Below are positions 8,071 to 17,256 of a DNA stretch of 33,040 nucleotides, in pieces (the first letter of the stretch is position 1; the number at the start of each line of letters is the position of its first letter). This DNA is from an uncultured delta proteobacterium (GTDB lineage: Bacteria > Desulfobacterota > Syntrophorhabdia > Syntrophorhabdales > Syntrophorhabdaceae), in NCBI GenBank assembly GCA_903822335.1, contig CAIJOT010000008.1:1-33040 (forward strand), given 5' to 3'. The translations under genes were made by a program, and so were the position numbers. The notes under the pieces were generated by a model, which saw only the letters and a list, made by a program, of their open reading frames with translations, was not told the DNA's origin and did not search any database.

Positions 8071-9831
8071 ATGCCATACGATCCAACGAGAATGGCGGAC
8101 TGGCAGATCTCTGAGTCTGCAGAAAAGGATATGAAATCTATCTGGCAGCTCCAGAGGGAGATTGGCCTGGAAAAGGATGAAGTAATCCCTTCCGGCAGGG
8201 TTGGCAGATTAGATTTTGCAAAGATTTTAGAAAGGTTGAAAGACAAAGAGGATGGGAAATATATAGTGGTGACTGCAATTACACCCACCCCCCTGGGAGA
8301 AGGTAAAACAACAACAACTATGGGGTTGATCGAAGGATTGGGGAAGAGGGGAAGAAATGTGGGCGGCGCAATAAGGCAGCCCTCAACAGGACCTACAATG
8401 AATATAAAGGGAAGTGCTGCGGGTGGTGGAAATGCTCAGGTAATACCATTAACTGAATTTTCCCTTGGATTGACAGGTGATATATCCGCTGTTACGAATA
8501 CTCATAATCTTGCTATGGTTGCCCTTACTTCACGGATGCAACATGAGAGAAATTATAACGATGAGGAGCTTGCAAAGAGAAAACTACGTCGCCTGAATAT
8601 AGATTCAAATAATGTACAGATGGGATGGGTTATGGACTTATGTGCGCAACCCCTTAGAAATATAGTTATCGGTCTTGGTGGGAAAATGGATGGATTTACC
8701 ATGCAGTCACGCTTTGATATAGCCGTGAGTTCTGAGGTGATGGCCATTCTATCCATAGCCAATGACCTGAAAGATTTACGAGAGAGGCTTGGCAAGATTA
8801 CTGTTGCCTACGATAAAAGAGGGAAGCCCATTACAACAGAAGACCTCGAAGTGGCAGGGGCTATGTGTGCCTTTATGAGGGAGAGTATTAATCCCACTCT
8901 TTTACAAACACTGGAGGGTCAACCGGTTATGGTTCACGCCGGGCCTTTTGCGAATATAGCAATAGGGCAATCCTCGATTATTGCAGACCGTATAGGTCTT
9001 AAATTATTTGATTACCATGTTACAGAAAGCGGATTTGCAAGTGATATTGGATTTGAGAAGTTCTGGAATGTAAAATGTAACATCAGCGGTTTGAAACCCA
9101 GCGTAGCGGTGATTACAGCAACTATCAGGGCATTAAAGATGCACGGAGGAGGTCCAAGAGTAGCACCGGGATTGCCCCTCCCTGAAGAGTATGGGAAAGA
9201 GAACATGGAATTGCTTGAAAAAGGTATGCCAAACCTCATCCATCACATTCGCACGGTGAAGATGTCAGGCATGAAACCTGTTGTATGTATCAATGGTTTT
9301 TATACGGATACAAAGGATGAGATAGCGCTTGTAAGGAAATACGCAGAAGCAGCGGGAGCACGTGTCGCTTTTTCTGAACACTGGTTAAAAGGAGGTGAAG
9401 GAGCCCTCGAGTTGGCTGATGCAGTGATCGAGGCATGCAGAGAACCGGTGGATTTTCAATTCCTTTACCCGCTTGAGATGCCATTTATGCAGCGCGTTGA
9501 AGTAATTGCGAAAAATGTGTATGGCGCTGACAGGGTATTGTGGATACCTGAGGCAGAAGATAAGGCAAGGAAACTTCAGGAAGATCCAGAAAAGAAAAAC
9601 TATTTTACCATGATGGTCAAAACACATTTAAGCTTATCCCATAAGCCTGAATGGAAAGGTGTGCCAAAGGGATGGGCTTTACCTGTAAGAGATGTGCTTG
9701 TATACACAGGGGCAAGGTTCTTGTGCCCGGTGACAGGAACGATCAGTCTGATGCCAGGCACAAGCTCTGATCCTGCGTTCCGGAGAATAGATGTTGATGT
9801 GAATACCGGCAGGATTAAAGGATTATTCTAA
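8071..9831 (+). CDS. fhs: Formate--tetrahydrofolate ligase
   Basis: 586 residues from the ATG at 8071. I prefer this to the in-frame ATG at 8047 because AAAGGAGG lies at 8059-8066 and the upstream ATG coincides with the predicted transcription start. The enzyme joins formate to tetrahydrofolate using ATP, the entry of formate into one-carbon metabolism and the Wood-Ljungdahl methyl branch; syntrophs can run it in reverse to release formate and ATP. The P-loop [13 protein letters not shown] is at 71-83, followed by the family blocks [19 protein letters not shown] and TRALKM-type sequence (here IRALKMHGG). The C-terminus [19 protein letters not shown] is typical. It is a single-gene unit facing the convergent argC operon. 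Confidence 0.97.
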   Translation: MPYDPTRMADWQISESAEKDMKSIWQLQREIGLEKDEVIPSGRVGRLDFAKILERLKDKEDGKYIVVTAITPTPLGEGKTTTTMGLIEGLGKRGRNVGGAIRQPSTGPTMNIKGSAAGGGNAQVIPLTEFSLGLTGDISAVTNTHNLAMVALTSRMQHERNYNDEELAKRKLRRLNIDSNNVQMGWVMDLCAQPLRNIVIGLGGKMDGFTMQSRFDIAVSSEVMAILSIANDLKDLRERLGKITVAYDKRGKPITTEDLEVAGAMCAFMRESINPTLLQTLEGQPVMVHAGPFANIAIGQSSIIADRIGLKLFDYHVTESGFASDIGFEKFWNVKCNISGLKPSVAVITATIRALKMHGGGPRVAPGLPLPEEYGKENMELLEKGMPNLIHHIRTVKMSGMKPVVCINGFYTDTKDEIALVRKYAEAAGARVAFSEHWLKGGEGALELADAVIEACREPVDFQFLYPLEMPFMQRVEVIAKNVYGADRVLWIPEAEDKARKLQEDPEKKNYFTMMVKTHLSLSHKPEWKGVPKGWALPVRDVLVYTGARFLCPVTGTISLMPGTSSDPAFRRIDVDVNTGRIKGLF

Positions 9832-9866
9832 CTAAAGAATAGCGATAGTGAGAAATATGTAATCTT

Positions 9867-10889
9867 TCAGGGATACTGTGGTATGCCTGTGAGCGCTAAC
9901 GTCTCGTCTATCCCCAAGGCAATATTCATGTTCTGTACGGCCTGGCCTGATGCCCCTTTGACAAGATTATCTATTGCAGAAATAATAACAACCCTGCCAT
10001 CGTCAAAGCTTTTTATGCCAATGTCGCAGTAGTTGGAAAATCTGGTGAAATGTGTATCGGGATACGTCCCTTCCTCCATGATTCTTATGAAGGGCTCGTC
10101 CCTGTAAATTTCTTTATACAATTTTATTAAACCCTTTGTTTTGGTGAAGGTTTTCAATTTACTGTATATTGTCGTGAGTATACCTCTGTTTATCGGAAGC
10201 AAGTGTGGGACAAAAGTAACCTTCATACTGACGAATTTGCTCACCTCTTTCTGTATCTCCGGCTCGTGGCGATGTATGCCCACGTTATAAGCCCTGAAAC
10301 CCTCAGATACTTCACAGAACATACTCCCTAATTTTGTTTCTCTCCCGGCACCGCTCACGCCTGATTTTGAGTCTATGAAAATATCTCCCTTTATGAGGGT
10401 CTCTTTCAGGAGCGGGTATAATGCGAGAATAGCAGAGGTGGGATAACAACCAGGGTTGGCTATGAGCTTTGCACCTTTTATCCTGTTCCTGTAAAGTTCT
10501 GGAAGCCCGAATACAGCATTGGGGATAAGTTTTTTTGCAGTATGTTTAGTGTAAGTCTGTTCATACACATTCACATCCTCAAACCTGAAGTCGGCACTCA
10601 GGTCAATGATAATAGACTTGCTATCAAACAAAGTTTTTGCCATTTCCATAGAACTTCCATGGGGCAGGCATAGGAAATACACATCACATTTCCCTTTATG
10701 GTTTTCATCGGTGGGTACAAGCTTTTCCTCAAAAAGTCCCTTAAGAAGCGGAAATATTTCTGAAATCTTCTTCCCTTTATAGGTATTGGAAGTGACAAGG
10801 GTGATTTTTATTTCTGGGTGGGGGAGAAGGGTAGATATAAGTACAAGCCCTGTATATCCAGTGGCTCCTATGATACCTACTTTCCACAT
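9867..10889 (-). CDS. argC: N-acetyl-gamma-glutamyl-phosphate reductase
   Basis: 340 residues, normal length. The NADPH-binding Rossmann motif GIIGATGYTG is at residues 5-14, and the catalytic cysteine is Cys148 in NPGCYPTSA. The enzyme reduces N-acetylglutamyl phosphate to the semialdehyde in arginine synthesis. The gene begins 6 bases after rpsI; the rplM-rpsI-argC order is a recurrent arrangement in deltaproteobacteria, which fits the proposed origin. The ATG is at 10889, and its ribosome site would lie in the last codons of rpsI. Confidence 0.96.
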   Translation of the reverse strand: MWKVGIIGATGYTGLVLISTLLPHPEIKITLVTSNTYKGKKISEIFPLLKGLFEEKLVPTDENHKGKCDVYFLCLPHGSSMEMAKTLFDSKSIIIDLSADFRFEDVNVYEQTYTKHTAKKLIPNAVFGLPELYRNRIKGAKLIANPGCYPTSAILALYPLLKETLIKGDIFIDSKSGVSGAGRETKLGSMFCEVSEGFRAYNVGIHRHEPEIQKEVSKFVSMKVTFVPHLLPINRGILTTIYSKLKTFTKTKGLIKLYKEIYRDEPFIRIMEEGTYPDTHFTRFSNYCDIGIKSFDDGRVVIISAIDNLVKGASGQAVQNMNIALGIDETLALTGIPQYP

Positions 10890-10895
10890 TAAAGA

Positions 10896-11288
10896 TTATC
10901 TCTTAGAGAACTGGAAACTTGCTCTTGCCCCTTTTTTGCCATATTTCTTTCTCTCTTTGGCTCTTGGGTCTCTTGTAATGAGTCCCTGTTTTTTGAGAGG
11001 TGCTCTCAGGTTCACATTGTATTCTAAAAGGGCTTTTGCAATTCCGTGACCTAAAGCCCATGCCTGGGCAGGAATGCCTCCGCCATAGATGTTTGCAACT
11101 ACATCAAACTTCCCGATATTGTCTGTAAGCATGAAAGGCTTACTCACCGTAAGCTTCAATTCCTCGAGAGGAAAATATTCGTCAAGTGTTCGTCCGTTGA
11201 TGATGTAGTTCCCTGGACCTTGTTTTATCCAGACCCTTGCTACAGCAGTCTTTCTTTTTCCTGTTGCGTAGTACCTCTTTTCAGGCAC
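10896..11288 (-). CDS. rpsI: 30S ribosomal protein S9
   Basis: 130 residues. The opening YYATGKRKTAVARVWI and the conserved C-terminus KKYGKKGARASFQFSKR, which reaches into the P-site of the ribosome, are diagnostic. It follows rplM by a single base and precedes argC by 6 bases, so all three share one transcript. Confidence 0.98.
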   Translation of the reverse strand: MPEKRYYATGKRKTAVARVWIKQGPGNYIINGRTLDEYFPLEELKLTVSKPFMLTDNIGKFDVVANIYGGGIPAQAWALGHGIAKALLEYNVNLRAPLKKQGLITRDPRAKERKKYGKKGARASFQFSKR

Positions 11289-11289
11289 C

Positions 11290-11730
11290 TTATACCTCCT
11301 TTACCGCTAATTCTTTGGGCATCTGGGCTTTATGAGGGTGCTCGCTTCCCCTGTACACCTTTAACTTCTTTAACATTTGCCTTCCAAGGCTGTTTTTGGG
11401 AAGCATGCCTCTCACAGCGGACATAATGACTTCCTCTGGTTTCTTGGCGAGAAGGGTCTTTGCATTGACAACCTTAATCCCTCCAGGATAACCGGTATGT
11501 CTTTGATATATTTTTTGAAATAATTTGTTGCCCGTAAGCTTGACCTTCTCTGCATTGACCACAACAACAAAATCTCCCACATCTGTATGAGGTGTAAAGG
11601 TTGGTTTATTTTTCCCCCTGAGGACTACAGCCACCTTTGCTGCAAGCCTGCCAAGAATTATTCCGTCCGCATCCACCACATACCAGTTTTTGACTATATC
11701 ACCTGTTTTTGGAAAATACGTTTTCATCAT
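11290..11730 (-). CDS. rplM: 50S ribosomal protein L13
   Basis: 146 residues. The L13 pattern is clear: [20 protein letters not shown], then [11 protein letters not shown] and [23 protein letters not shown]. The start is one of two adjacent ATG codons (MMKTYF), and a GGGTGG stretch just upstream is the likely ribosome site. It leads the rplM-rpsI-argC operon. Confidence 0.98.
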   Translation of the reverse strand: MMKTYFPKTGDIVKNWYVVDADGIILGRLAAKVAVVLRGKNKPTFTPHTDVGDFVVVVNAEKVKLTGNKLFQKIYQRHTGYPGGIKVVNAKTLLAKKPEEVIMSAVRGMLPKNSLGRQMLKKLKVYRGSEHPHKAQMPKELAVKEV

Positions 11731-11756
11731 ACCACCCTTAAAAATTTGTCTAAAGT

Positions 11757-11785
11757 AATATATTTTGAAGGGTTAAGTCAAGCAA
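11757..11785 (-). promoter_or_regulatory. Possible promoter of rplM-rpsI-argC
   Basis: Read on the minus strand, TTGCTT (11785-11780) and TATATT (11762-11757) lie 17 bases apart, just upstream of rplM. The -35 matches poorly; an overlapping TTGACT is a better -35 but then has no well-spaced -10. Confidence 0.4.
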
Positions 11786-11823
11786 AACTTTTCACATTCC
11801 TGTATCTACTACACAGTTCATTT

Positions 11824-13038
11824 TTATCTTCTAAATGGATATGATTTATACGGCCTATATGCAGGGGAGATAACCCAGTGATGTTTTCTGCACAAGAGCA
11901 GAGTTGCCCGGTGTATAGAGTGTTCTCCAAATATATCGTTTATGGTATCCATTACTTTATAGAGCCTTTCTCCCTTATCACTCTTCTCTATCAAAGGCGA
12001 GATAGCCATGGATTTTTGAAGGTTAAAAGCGGTAACGCCGAGGAGTCTTATCCTGTCCTTCAACCTTATGGAGTCCATCAATGTTCCCGTAACCTGGTAG
12101 ATCATCTTACCGTCCTGTGTATGGAAGGGGATGGAGCATCTTTTTGTGTAAGTGGTAAAATCAGGGTATCTCCAGGTAAGTGAAAAACCCCTTGCTGTCA
12201 TTCCTTCCTTTCTCAGCCTTCGCCCCACCATCTCTGAAAGCTCAAGGATATGACTCTTAATAGTCGCCCTGTCCCCTATATCTTCCTCAAAGGTCATACT
12301 ATGACCTATAGATGTGGACGGTCTTCCGGAGCGCTTATCCCCTAATGGTTCTATTCCTTGTGCCATGAGAGATACATAATCTCCCCATATCCCGAACCTT
12401 CTCCGTAATACGCTTACAGGAAAGTCCAGGAGTTCTCCACAGGTGATGACTCCCAGGTCTTTTAGGGCTACCCCCATCCTTTTCCCTATTCCTGGTATCG
12501 CTCCCACAGGAAGCTCCTTCATAAATCCTCTGGTTTCCTCTTTTTTCACCATCACCAATCCATCCGGTTTACCGCTCTCACCTGCTATCTTTGCAATAAG
12601 TCGGTTGGGTCCGATCCCTATCGAACAGGTAATTCCAAAGGTATCCTTTATCTCTTTTTTAATTGCATGGGCAATGCCGGCAGGAGAGGGAAAGAAGGGG
12701 AAAGAGCCTGTAATATCCATAAAAGACTCATCTATCGAATATATCTCTACCTCAGGGGTATATTTCAGGAGTATCTCGTTTATCCTTACACAGGTATCCA
12801 CATATTTTTCGTTGTTACCTTCCACAATGATAAGGGAGGGGAGTGTTCTCTTTGCTCCACCCTTGGTCATCCCTGTCTTTATTCCCAGTCTTTTTGCTTC
12901 GTAGGATGAGGCTACCACCACTGTTCTTTTGTTTCTCCCCGCTACCGCAACAGGCTTACCGAGGAGGTTTGGTCGGGATGCCTGTTCAACGGAGGCGAAA
13001 AAAGCGTCTGCATCTATATACATGATAGTCTTATCCAT
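11824..13038 (-). CDS. dinB: DNA polymerase IV, Y-family translesion polymerase
   Basis: 404 residues. The metal-binding aspartate of YIDADAFFASVEQ and the catalytic YSIDESFMDIT (Asp103-Glu104) are intact. The helix-hairpin-helix region PVGAIPGIGKRMGVALKDLGV and a C-terminal little-finger domain follow. It copies past damaged bases without proofreading. Its start overlaps the end of the upstream 84-residue gene by 8 bases, so the two form one operon under an SOS-like operator at 13297-13314. A clean clamp-binding peptide at the C-terminus (SPAYRPYKSYPFRR) is not obvious. Confidence 0.96.
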   Translation of the reverse strand: MDKTIMYIDADAFFASVEQASRPNLLGKPVAVAGRNKRTVVVASSYEAKRLGIKTGMTKGGAKRTLPSLIIVEGNNEKYVDTCVRINEILLKYTPEVEIYSIDESFMDITGSFPFFPSPAGIAHAIKKEIKDTFGITCSIGIGPNRLIAKIAGESGKPDGLVMVKKEETRGFMKELPVGAIPGIGKRMGVALKDLGVITCGELLDFPVSVLRRRFGIWGDYVSLMAQGIEPLGDKRSGRPSTSIGHSMTFEEDIGDRATIKSHILELSEMVGRRLRKEGMTARGFSLTWRYPDFTTYTKRCSIPFHTQDGKMIYQVTGTLMDSIRLKDRIRLLGVTAFNLQKSMAISPLIEKSDKGERLYKVMDTINDIFGEHSIHRATLLLCRKHHWVISPAYRPYKSYPFRR

Positions 13039-13285
13039 CTGTTTCCACCGCCTCGAGAAACCAGAGCAAGCTTTCCTGTAAGTATGAAAGCTCGTAGAGA
13101 TTACTCCCGTCTGTTACGGCAAATTTATGTATCAATTCTTTGCCTGTTTTCTCGCGCCATCTATACGTAACCCTTTGTATCGTTAACCGCTTTCCTTTCC
13201 ACAGGAACCATCTTGGCTCTATTTTCTGCCCTTCTTCCCTGAATACAACCCCAACCCTTATCCTTTCCCCTATTTTTGTGAGCAT
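13031..13285 (-). CDS. Small protein leading the dinB operon (DUF6504-like)
   Basis: 84 residues, basic and tryptophan-rich: PRWFLWKGKRLTIQRVTYRW, then DGSNLYELSYLQESLLWFLEAV. The pattern resembles small DUF6504-like proteins encoded beside Y-family polymerases, but I assign this by resemblance only. It overlaps dinB by 8 bases. The ATG at 13285 lies seven bases past the -10 hexamer, so the message would be leaderless or nearly so; no Shine-Dalgarno sequence precedes it and no better in-frame start follows soon. An accessory role for Pol IV is inference. Confidence 0.6.
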   Translation of the reverse strand: MLTKIGERIRVGVVFREEGQKIEPRWFLWKGKRLTIQRVTYRWREKTGKELIHKFAVTDGSNLYELSYLQESLLWFLEAVETDG

Positions 13286-13291
13286 GGAGGT

Positions 13292-13319
13292 ATTATACCA
13301 AACATTTGTTTGGTGTCAA
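13292..13319 (-). promoter_or_regulatory. Promoter and SOS-box-like operator of the dinB operon
   Basis: On the minus strand TTGACA (13319-13314) and TATAAT (13297-13292) are perfect hexamers with a 16-base spacer. The spacer is nearly filled by the palindrome ACCAAACAAATGTTTGGT (13297-13314), with 8-base arms and a 2-base centre. Its core CAAAC-N4-GTTTG resembles the Gram-positive-type LexA site CGAAC-N4-GTTCG. A repressor bound here would block both -35 and -10, as expected for a damage-inducible dinB. Confidence 0.72.
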
Positions 13320-13367
13320 TAGATTTTTTGTTTCAATTGGAAGAAGGAGGATTTGTGTTTGTTCCTG

Positions 13368-14084
13368 TTACGAAGTTTCTCTCTTTTTACCCTTAATGAT
13401 GAGGCTTGTAACGTATAGTATGATTACCAGTGATAGGAGTGTGAGTCCACCATGGTTATTTTTGAGATAGGAGAGGTTGAGTCTTTCAAAGCCGTCCTTT
13501 GTGATGCTATGTAAAAATACGATAAAAAATCCGGTAGCCCAGAACCTCAGCATCCTTGACAATTCGTTAGTCGTTATGCGTTTTCTGGAGAATCCATGAA
13601 TAATTTCCCTCCAATTTTTAATAGAGTAGGCATCTGGAAAGATCTGGGGTATCTCCAGACTGTATTTCACATACTCATCCCCATAAATGGAGGTAAGGAA
13701 GTTCTCTTCTTTTCGTAATGTCGGCCCGTAAGCCCAATAAAAAAGTAAAGGATAGATCAATAATAGATAGATATTGCCGCTTAGCAGGCAAAAACTGGAA
13801 TCAATCAAGTAGTTTGCCAGATAATAGGGGTGCCGGACGACACTGTATGTTCCATCCTTACACAGAACAACATTTCGTATCAAAACCCCTTTGGTGACAA
13901 AGTGAAAGAAACAACCCATGCTTAACAGTAAAAAGGATACGAATATTCTGATACTGTCTATAGGGCAGACCAGGGCAGACAGAAAAGAAATCACGATGAT
14001 GATATTCCTCAGGTTACTTCTATTGATGACTGAATGTTCTTTCTCTATAACGGGATATTGTTTGTCTTTCAAGGAAGTTTCCAT
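13368..14084 (-). CDS. Integral membrane methyltransferase-like protein (ICMT/PEMT type)
   Basis: 238 residues with several hydrophobic segments (about 27-67, a pair around 115-140, 180-195 and 215-232). The central block GTYSVVRHPYYLANYL, followed by RKEENFL and YGDEYVKY, is the signature of isoprenylcysteine carboxyl-methyltransferase and phospholipid N-methyltransferase families: RHP-Y binds S-adenosylmethionine and the E..L..GxEY..Y block closes the site. The substrate may be a lipid or another small hydrophobic molecule. It stands alone, divergent from ftsH. No clear ribosome site precedes the ATG at 14084. Confidence 0.75.
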   Translation of the reverse strand: METSLKDKQYPVIEKEHSVINRSNLRNIIIVISFLSALVCPIDSIRIFVSFLLLSMGCFFHFVTKGVLIRNVVLCKDGTYSVVRHPYYLANYLIDSSFCLLSGNIYLLLIYPLLFYWAYGPTLRKEENFLTSIYGDEYVKYSLEIPQIFPDAYSIKNWREIIHGFSRKRITTNELSRMLRFWATGFFIVFLHSITKDGFERLNLSYLKNNHGGLTLLSLVIILYVTSLIIKGKKRETS

Positions 14085-14214
14085 ATTTTGGATTCATTAA
14101 TCTATTGGATTGGAACCCCTCAGTCAAGAACTATTTGAGAATCCATCAAGCGTGTATGCTTTCGATCCTGAAAAACCTGTTTCAAAATCAATGGTTTTTT
14201 GATAGACTGTATCC

Positions 14215-16143
14215 ATGCCGAGAAAAAAGACGCAACCAAAAAAAGAGAAGAGTAAGGGGATTTTCCTTGAACTCAAGGACAAGTACAAGTCTAAAGATAA
14301 GCAGACGAAGAACTTTACCTTCCTGTATTTTATCATAGCCTTTATCGTCATAGCCTTTATCAACAGTTATTTTTTTAAAAGCGAGGTAAAGACTGTACCT
14401 TACAGTGAGTTTAAAGAATACATTGCGAAAGGTAAAATCAGCGATGTTGTGATAGATACCGAAACTATCCAGGGAATGCTTACCCTTGATGACGGTAAAA
14501 AGACAAAATTTCTCACGAGCAGGGTAGAAGATCCGGACCTCGTGAAAGAATTGCAGAAATACAATATTAAATTTGCAGGCTACTATGAAAATAAGTTTTT
14601 TAAGGCGATCGTATCCTGGGTTTTGCCTTTTGCTGTCATTTTCCTCATATGGAACTTCCTCATGCGGAGAATGGGTGGTGCCCCTTCAAGCGTATTGAAT
14701 TTCGGGAAAAGCCGGGGAAAGATATATGGTGAAGATGAAATCAAGACAACCTTTGATGACGTAGCCGGTGTGGATGAAGCGAAAGAGGAATTAAAAGAAA
14801 TTATAGAGTATCTGAGAACGCCGGATAAATTCCTCAGCATAGGGGGAAAAATACCAAAGGGCATACTCCTCGTTGGCCCGCCTGGAACGGGCAAGACGCT
14901 CCTTGCAAAGGCTGTGGCTGGAGAGGCAAAGGCACCATTCTTCAGCATGAGCGGGTCGGATTTTGTCGAGATGTTTGTAGGGGTAGGGGCTTCCCGGGTG
15001 CGAGACCTCTTTGCCCAGGCCCAGGAAAAAGCTCCATGTATCATCTTTATAGATGAACTTGATGCCCTTGGTAAGGCAAGGGGCATGAACCCACTCTCCT
15101 CACACGATGAAAGGGAACAGACTTTAAATCAGCTCCTCGCTGAAATGGACGGTTTTGATACAAAGGCAGGCGTGATCATTATGGGTGCAACAAACAGGCC
15201 TGAAATCCTTGACCCGGCCCTCTTACGACCGGGAAGGTTTGACAGACATGTCCTTGTTGACAGGCCAGATATCAATGGCAGGGAGGAGATACTGAAGGTT
15301 CATATCCGGGATGTGAAGATTGCAAAGGATGTTGATTTGAAAGTGGTAGCCGCAAGAACACCTGGTTTTGTTGGGGCAGACCTTGCAAGCCTGGTAAATG
15401 AGTCAGCCCTGCTCGCTGTAAGAAAAGGGAAAACTGCCGTTACTATGGCAGAATTTGAGGAAGCTATAGACAGGGTCATGGCAGGTCTTGAAAAAAAGCA
15501 GAGGGTGATGAGCAAAAAGGAGAAGGAAATCATTGCTTATCACGAGACAGGACATGCACTTATTGCAGAATTTCTTGAGACGACAGACCCTGTTCATAAA
15601 ATCTCCATCATACCGAGAGGCATATCGGCTCTGGGATATACATTACAACTTCCCACTGAAGACAGGTATCTCATGACAGAAACAGAACTCCTTGACAGGT
15701 TATGCGTCCTTCTTGGCGGAAGGGTTGCGGAAGAGATCATCTTTGAAGAAGTCTCGACAGGTGCGCACAATGACCTTGGGAGGGCAACAGATATTGCAAA
15801 ATCTATGGTGAAAGAATACGGTATGAGTAAAAAGCTCGGGTATGTGACCTTTGAAAGAGAAAGAAAACCGCTTTTTTTAGATTTAAGTCCCTCCTTCGGG
15901 ACAAAAGATTATAGCGAAGAGACGGCAAGAGAGATAGACAACGAGGTGAGAAGGATCATAGAGGAATCTTATGAAAGAGTAAAAACCACACTGAATGATA
16001 AGAGGGCGCTTTTAGGGAAGGTAGCGCACACACTCCTCGAAAAGGAAACCATTGGTGGTGAAGAACTGAGAGTACTTATAAAGGAAAGTAAAGGTGAAAA
16101 TGAAAAGGACAAACATCGAGAAGAAGCAGATAGACCTCATTAA
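14215..16143 (+). CDS. ftsH: FtsH, membrane-bound AAA+ zinc metalloprotease
   Basis: 642 residues. Two membrane helices at about 34-54 and 129-150 flank a periplasmic loop. The AAA+ module has Walker A GPPGTGKT (221-228), Walker B IIFIDELD (276-283) and the second region of homology [21 protein letters not shown]. The protease has HETGH at 443-447 and the third zinc ligand Asp520 in [11 protein letters not shown]. It removes misassembled membrane proteins and short-lived regulators. The N-terminus before the first helix is long and lysine-rich. No Shine-Dalgarno sequence is seen before the ATG. The next gene starts inside its end, so ftsH leads a five-gene operon with tilS, a common partner. 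Confidence 0.98.
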   Translation: MPRKKTQPKKEKSKGIFLELKDKYKSKDKQTKNFTFLYFIIAFIVIAFINSYFFKSEVKTVPYSEFKEYIAKGKISDVVIDTETIQGMLTLDDGKKTKFLTSRVEDPDLVKELQKYNIKFAGYYENKFFKAIVSWVLPFAVIFLIWNFLMRRMGGAPSSVLNFGKSRGKIYGEDEIKTTFDDVAGVDEAKEELKEIIEYLRTPDKFLSIGGKIPKGILLVGPPGTGKTLLAKAVAGEAKAPFFSMSGSDFVEMFVGVGASRVRDLFAQAQEKAPCIIFIDELDALGKARGMNPLSSHDEREQTLNQLLAEMDGFDTKAGVIIMGATNRPEILDPALLRPGRFDRHVLVDRPDINGREEILKVHIRDVKIAKDVDLKVVAARTPGFVGADLASLVNESALLAVRKGKTAVTMAEFEEAIDRVMAGLEKKQRVMSKKEKEIIAYHETGHALIAEFLETTDPVHKISIIPRGISALGYTLQLPTEDRYLMTETELLDRLCVLLGGRVAEEIIFEEVSTGAHNDLGRATDIAKSMVKEYGMSKKLGYVTFERERKPLFLDLSPSFGTKDYSEETAREIDNEVRRIIEESYERVKTTLNDKRALLGKVAHTLLEKETIGGEELRVLIKESKGENEKDKHREEADRPH

Positions 16144-17005
16144 AGAATCTATTTGTGTGTACACAACGTGTATAGAATGCAGAACGTTATATAAAGATGG
16201 TAAACTCTGCTTCACGAGTATAGAGGATTTTATTGATGATAGAGGAAGAAGTTGTCTTTTTCGATTAAAAGAGATGTGCCACGGGCTTTTCAGGAACTCC
16301 GATGAAGCCACCTACAAGGAAAAATTATACGACATGACAGTGGGGTACATCTTTCATGAAGCTATGATTTTAAGGGAAAACCTTTATCAGCTTGAGTATT
16401 ACAGGCCAAAGAGCGACATGGCATCAAACGAACTTACAAATCTGGAAAGAAAGATTGTCCATGAGATTGAGATGTTAATAAAAAAGGCAGATAAAAAATT
16501 AAAGGATGGCCTGAGAGAGACAAAGATGCTTATAAAAGAACTTGTTGGGCAGTTAAAAGACCTTATAAAAATGTATAAAAATAACTATCTATTACCACGC
16601 TTTATCTTTGAGAATGAAAAATCCCTTACAAAGATATATGGCAAGAAAGGCTTTGAAGAGCTTTTAGATGATATGTATAAAGATGGGAAAATATTGCTGA
16701 TGTTCAAAGCAGCAAAAAGTTATCTCGAAAGCGAGTACTATGAAACCGCCCGGATACTCTTCAAAAAAGTAGCTTCCCTTGACAACCAGAACAAAGCAGC
16801 ATTATTTCTATACATGTATACCTCTGCGTTTTATTTCTACTTTAGAAATAGGTTTGCAAGGGCACTGGTACTCGCAGAAAAGGCGACTTCTATTGATATC
16901 AATAATGATAAGGAAATAGATTTGTATAAAGCATCTTTAAAAGGTCTTATTTCTGATGTATCGAAAGAAGCAAAGAAAATCAAGAAACACAAGGAGGAAA
17001 TCTAA
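16100..17005 (+). CDS. Uncharacterised helical protein with TPR-like C-terminus
   Basis: 301 residues from the ATG at 16100, chosen because AAAGGTGA lies just upstream; a GTG at 16094 is the alternative. I do not recognise the family. The N-terminus is cysteine-rich (CVYTTCIEC, then two more cysteines), the middle is a long charged helical stretch, and the last third (about 200-270) has paired helices like tetratricopeptide repeats (LMFKAAKSYLESEYYETARI, then ARALVLAEKATSIDINND). No signal peptide or membrane segment. It overlaps ftsH by 44 bases and ends one base before the FmdB-like gene, so it is part of the ftsH-tilS operon and is probably a soluble scaffold. Function unknown. Confidence 0.7.
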   Translation: MKRTNIEKKQIDLIKESICVYTTCIECRTLYKDGKLCFTSIEDFIDDRGRSCLFRLKEMCHGLFRNSDEATYKEKLYDMTVGYIFHEAMILRENLYQLEYYRPKSDMASNELTNLERKIVHEIEMLIKKADKKLKDGLRETKMLIKELVGQLKDLIKMYKNNYLLPRFIFENEKSLTKIYGKKGFEELLDDMYKDGKILLMFKAAKSYLESEYYETARILFKKVASLDNQNKAALFLYMYTSAFYFYFRNRFARALVLAEKATSIDINNDKEIDLYKASLKGLISDVSKEAKKIKKHKEEI

Positions 17006-17006
17006 A

Positions 17007-17231
17007 ATGCCCATATATGAGTACCTGTGTGAGCAATGTGGAAATGAGTTTGAGTTGTTAGTCTTCAAGAATGATAATCCGGTATGCCCGGCCTGTGGAG
17101 AAAAGGAACCGAAAAGGAAGATGTCCTCATTCGGATTTTCTGTGGGCTATAAGTTCAAACCATCGTCAACAAGTACAGGCTCCTCAGGATGTGCAAGTTG
17201 CGGTTCCTCAAATTGTTCTTCTTGCGGGTGA
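17007..17231 (+). CDS. FmdB-family zinc-ribbon protein
   Basis: 74 residues. MPIYEYLCEQCGNEFE with a second CPACG pair is the CxxC-CxxC zinc ribbon of the FmdB/CxxC_CxxC_SSSS family (regulatory protein, FmdB type). The serine/cysteine-rich tail CASCGSSNCSSCG is also typical. AAGGAGG at 16991-16997 sets the start; the longer in-frame ORF beginning at 16956 lacks a ribosome site. The family is often found beside housekeeping genes and its role is unclear; regulation of formamidase genes was proposed for one member only. Confidence 0.88.
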   Translation: MPIYEYLCEQCGNEFELLVFKNDNPVCPACGEKEPKRKMSSFGFSVGYKFKPSSTSTGSSGCASCGSSNCSSCG

Positions 17232-17256
17232 GAAACCTGTTACGAGTTTCCCCATA

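Noticed and set aside
7806-8086. Open frames on both strands through the 83-bp repeats (one encoding a SLACCASWIDS-like string)
   Set aside because: They follow a DNA repeat that recurs inverted at 27376-27474; the peptides are translations of hairpins, with no ribosome site.
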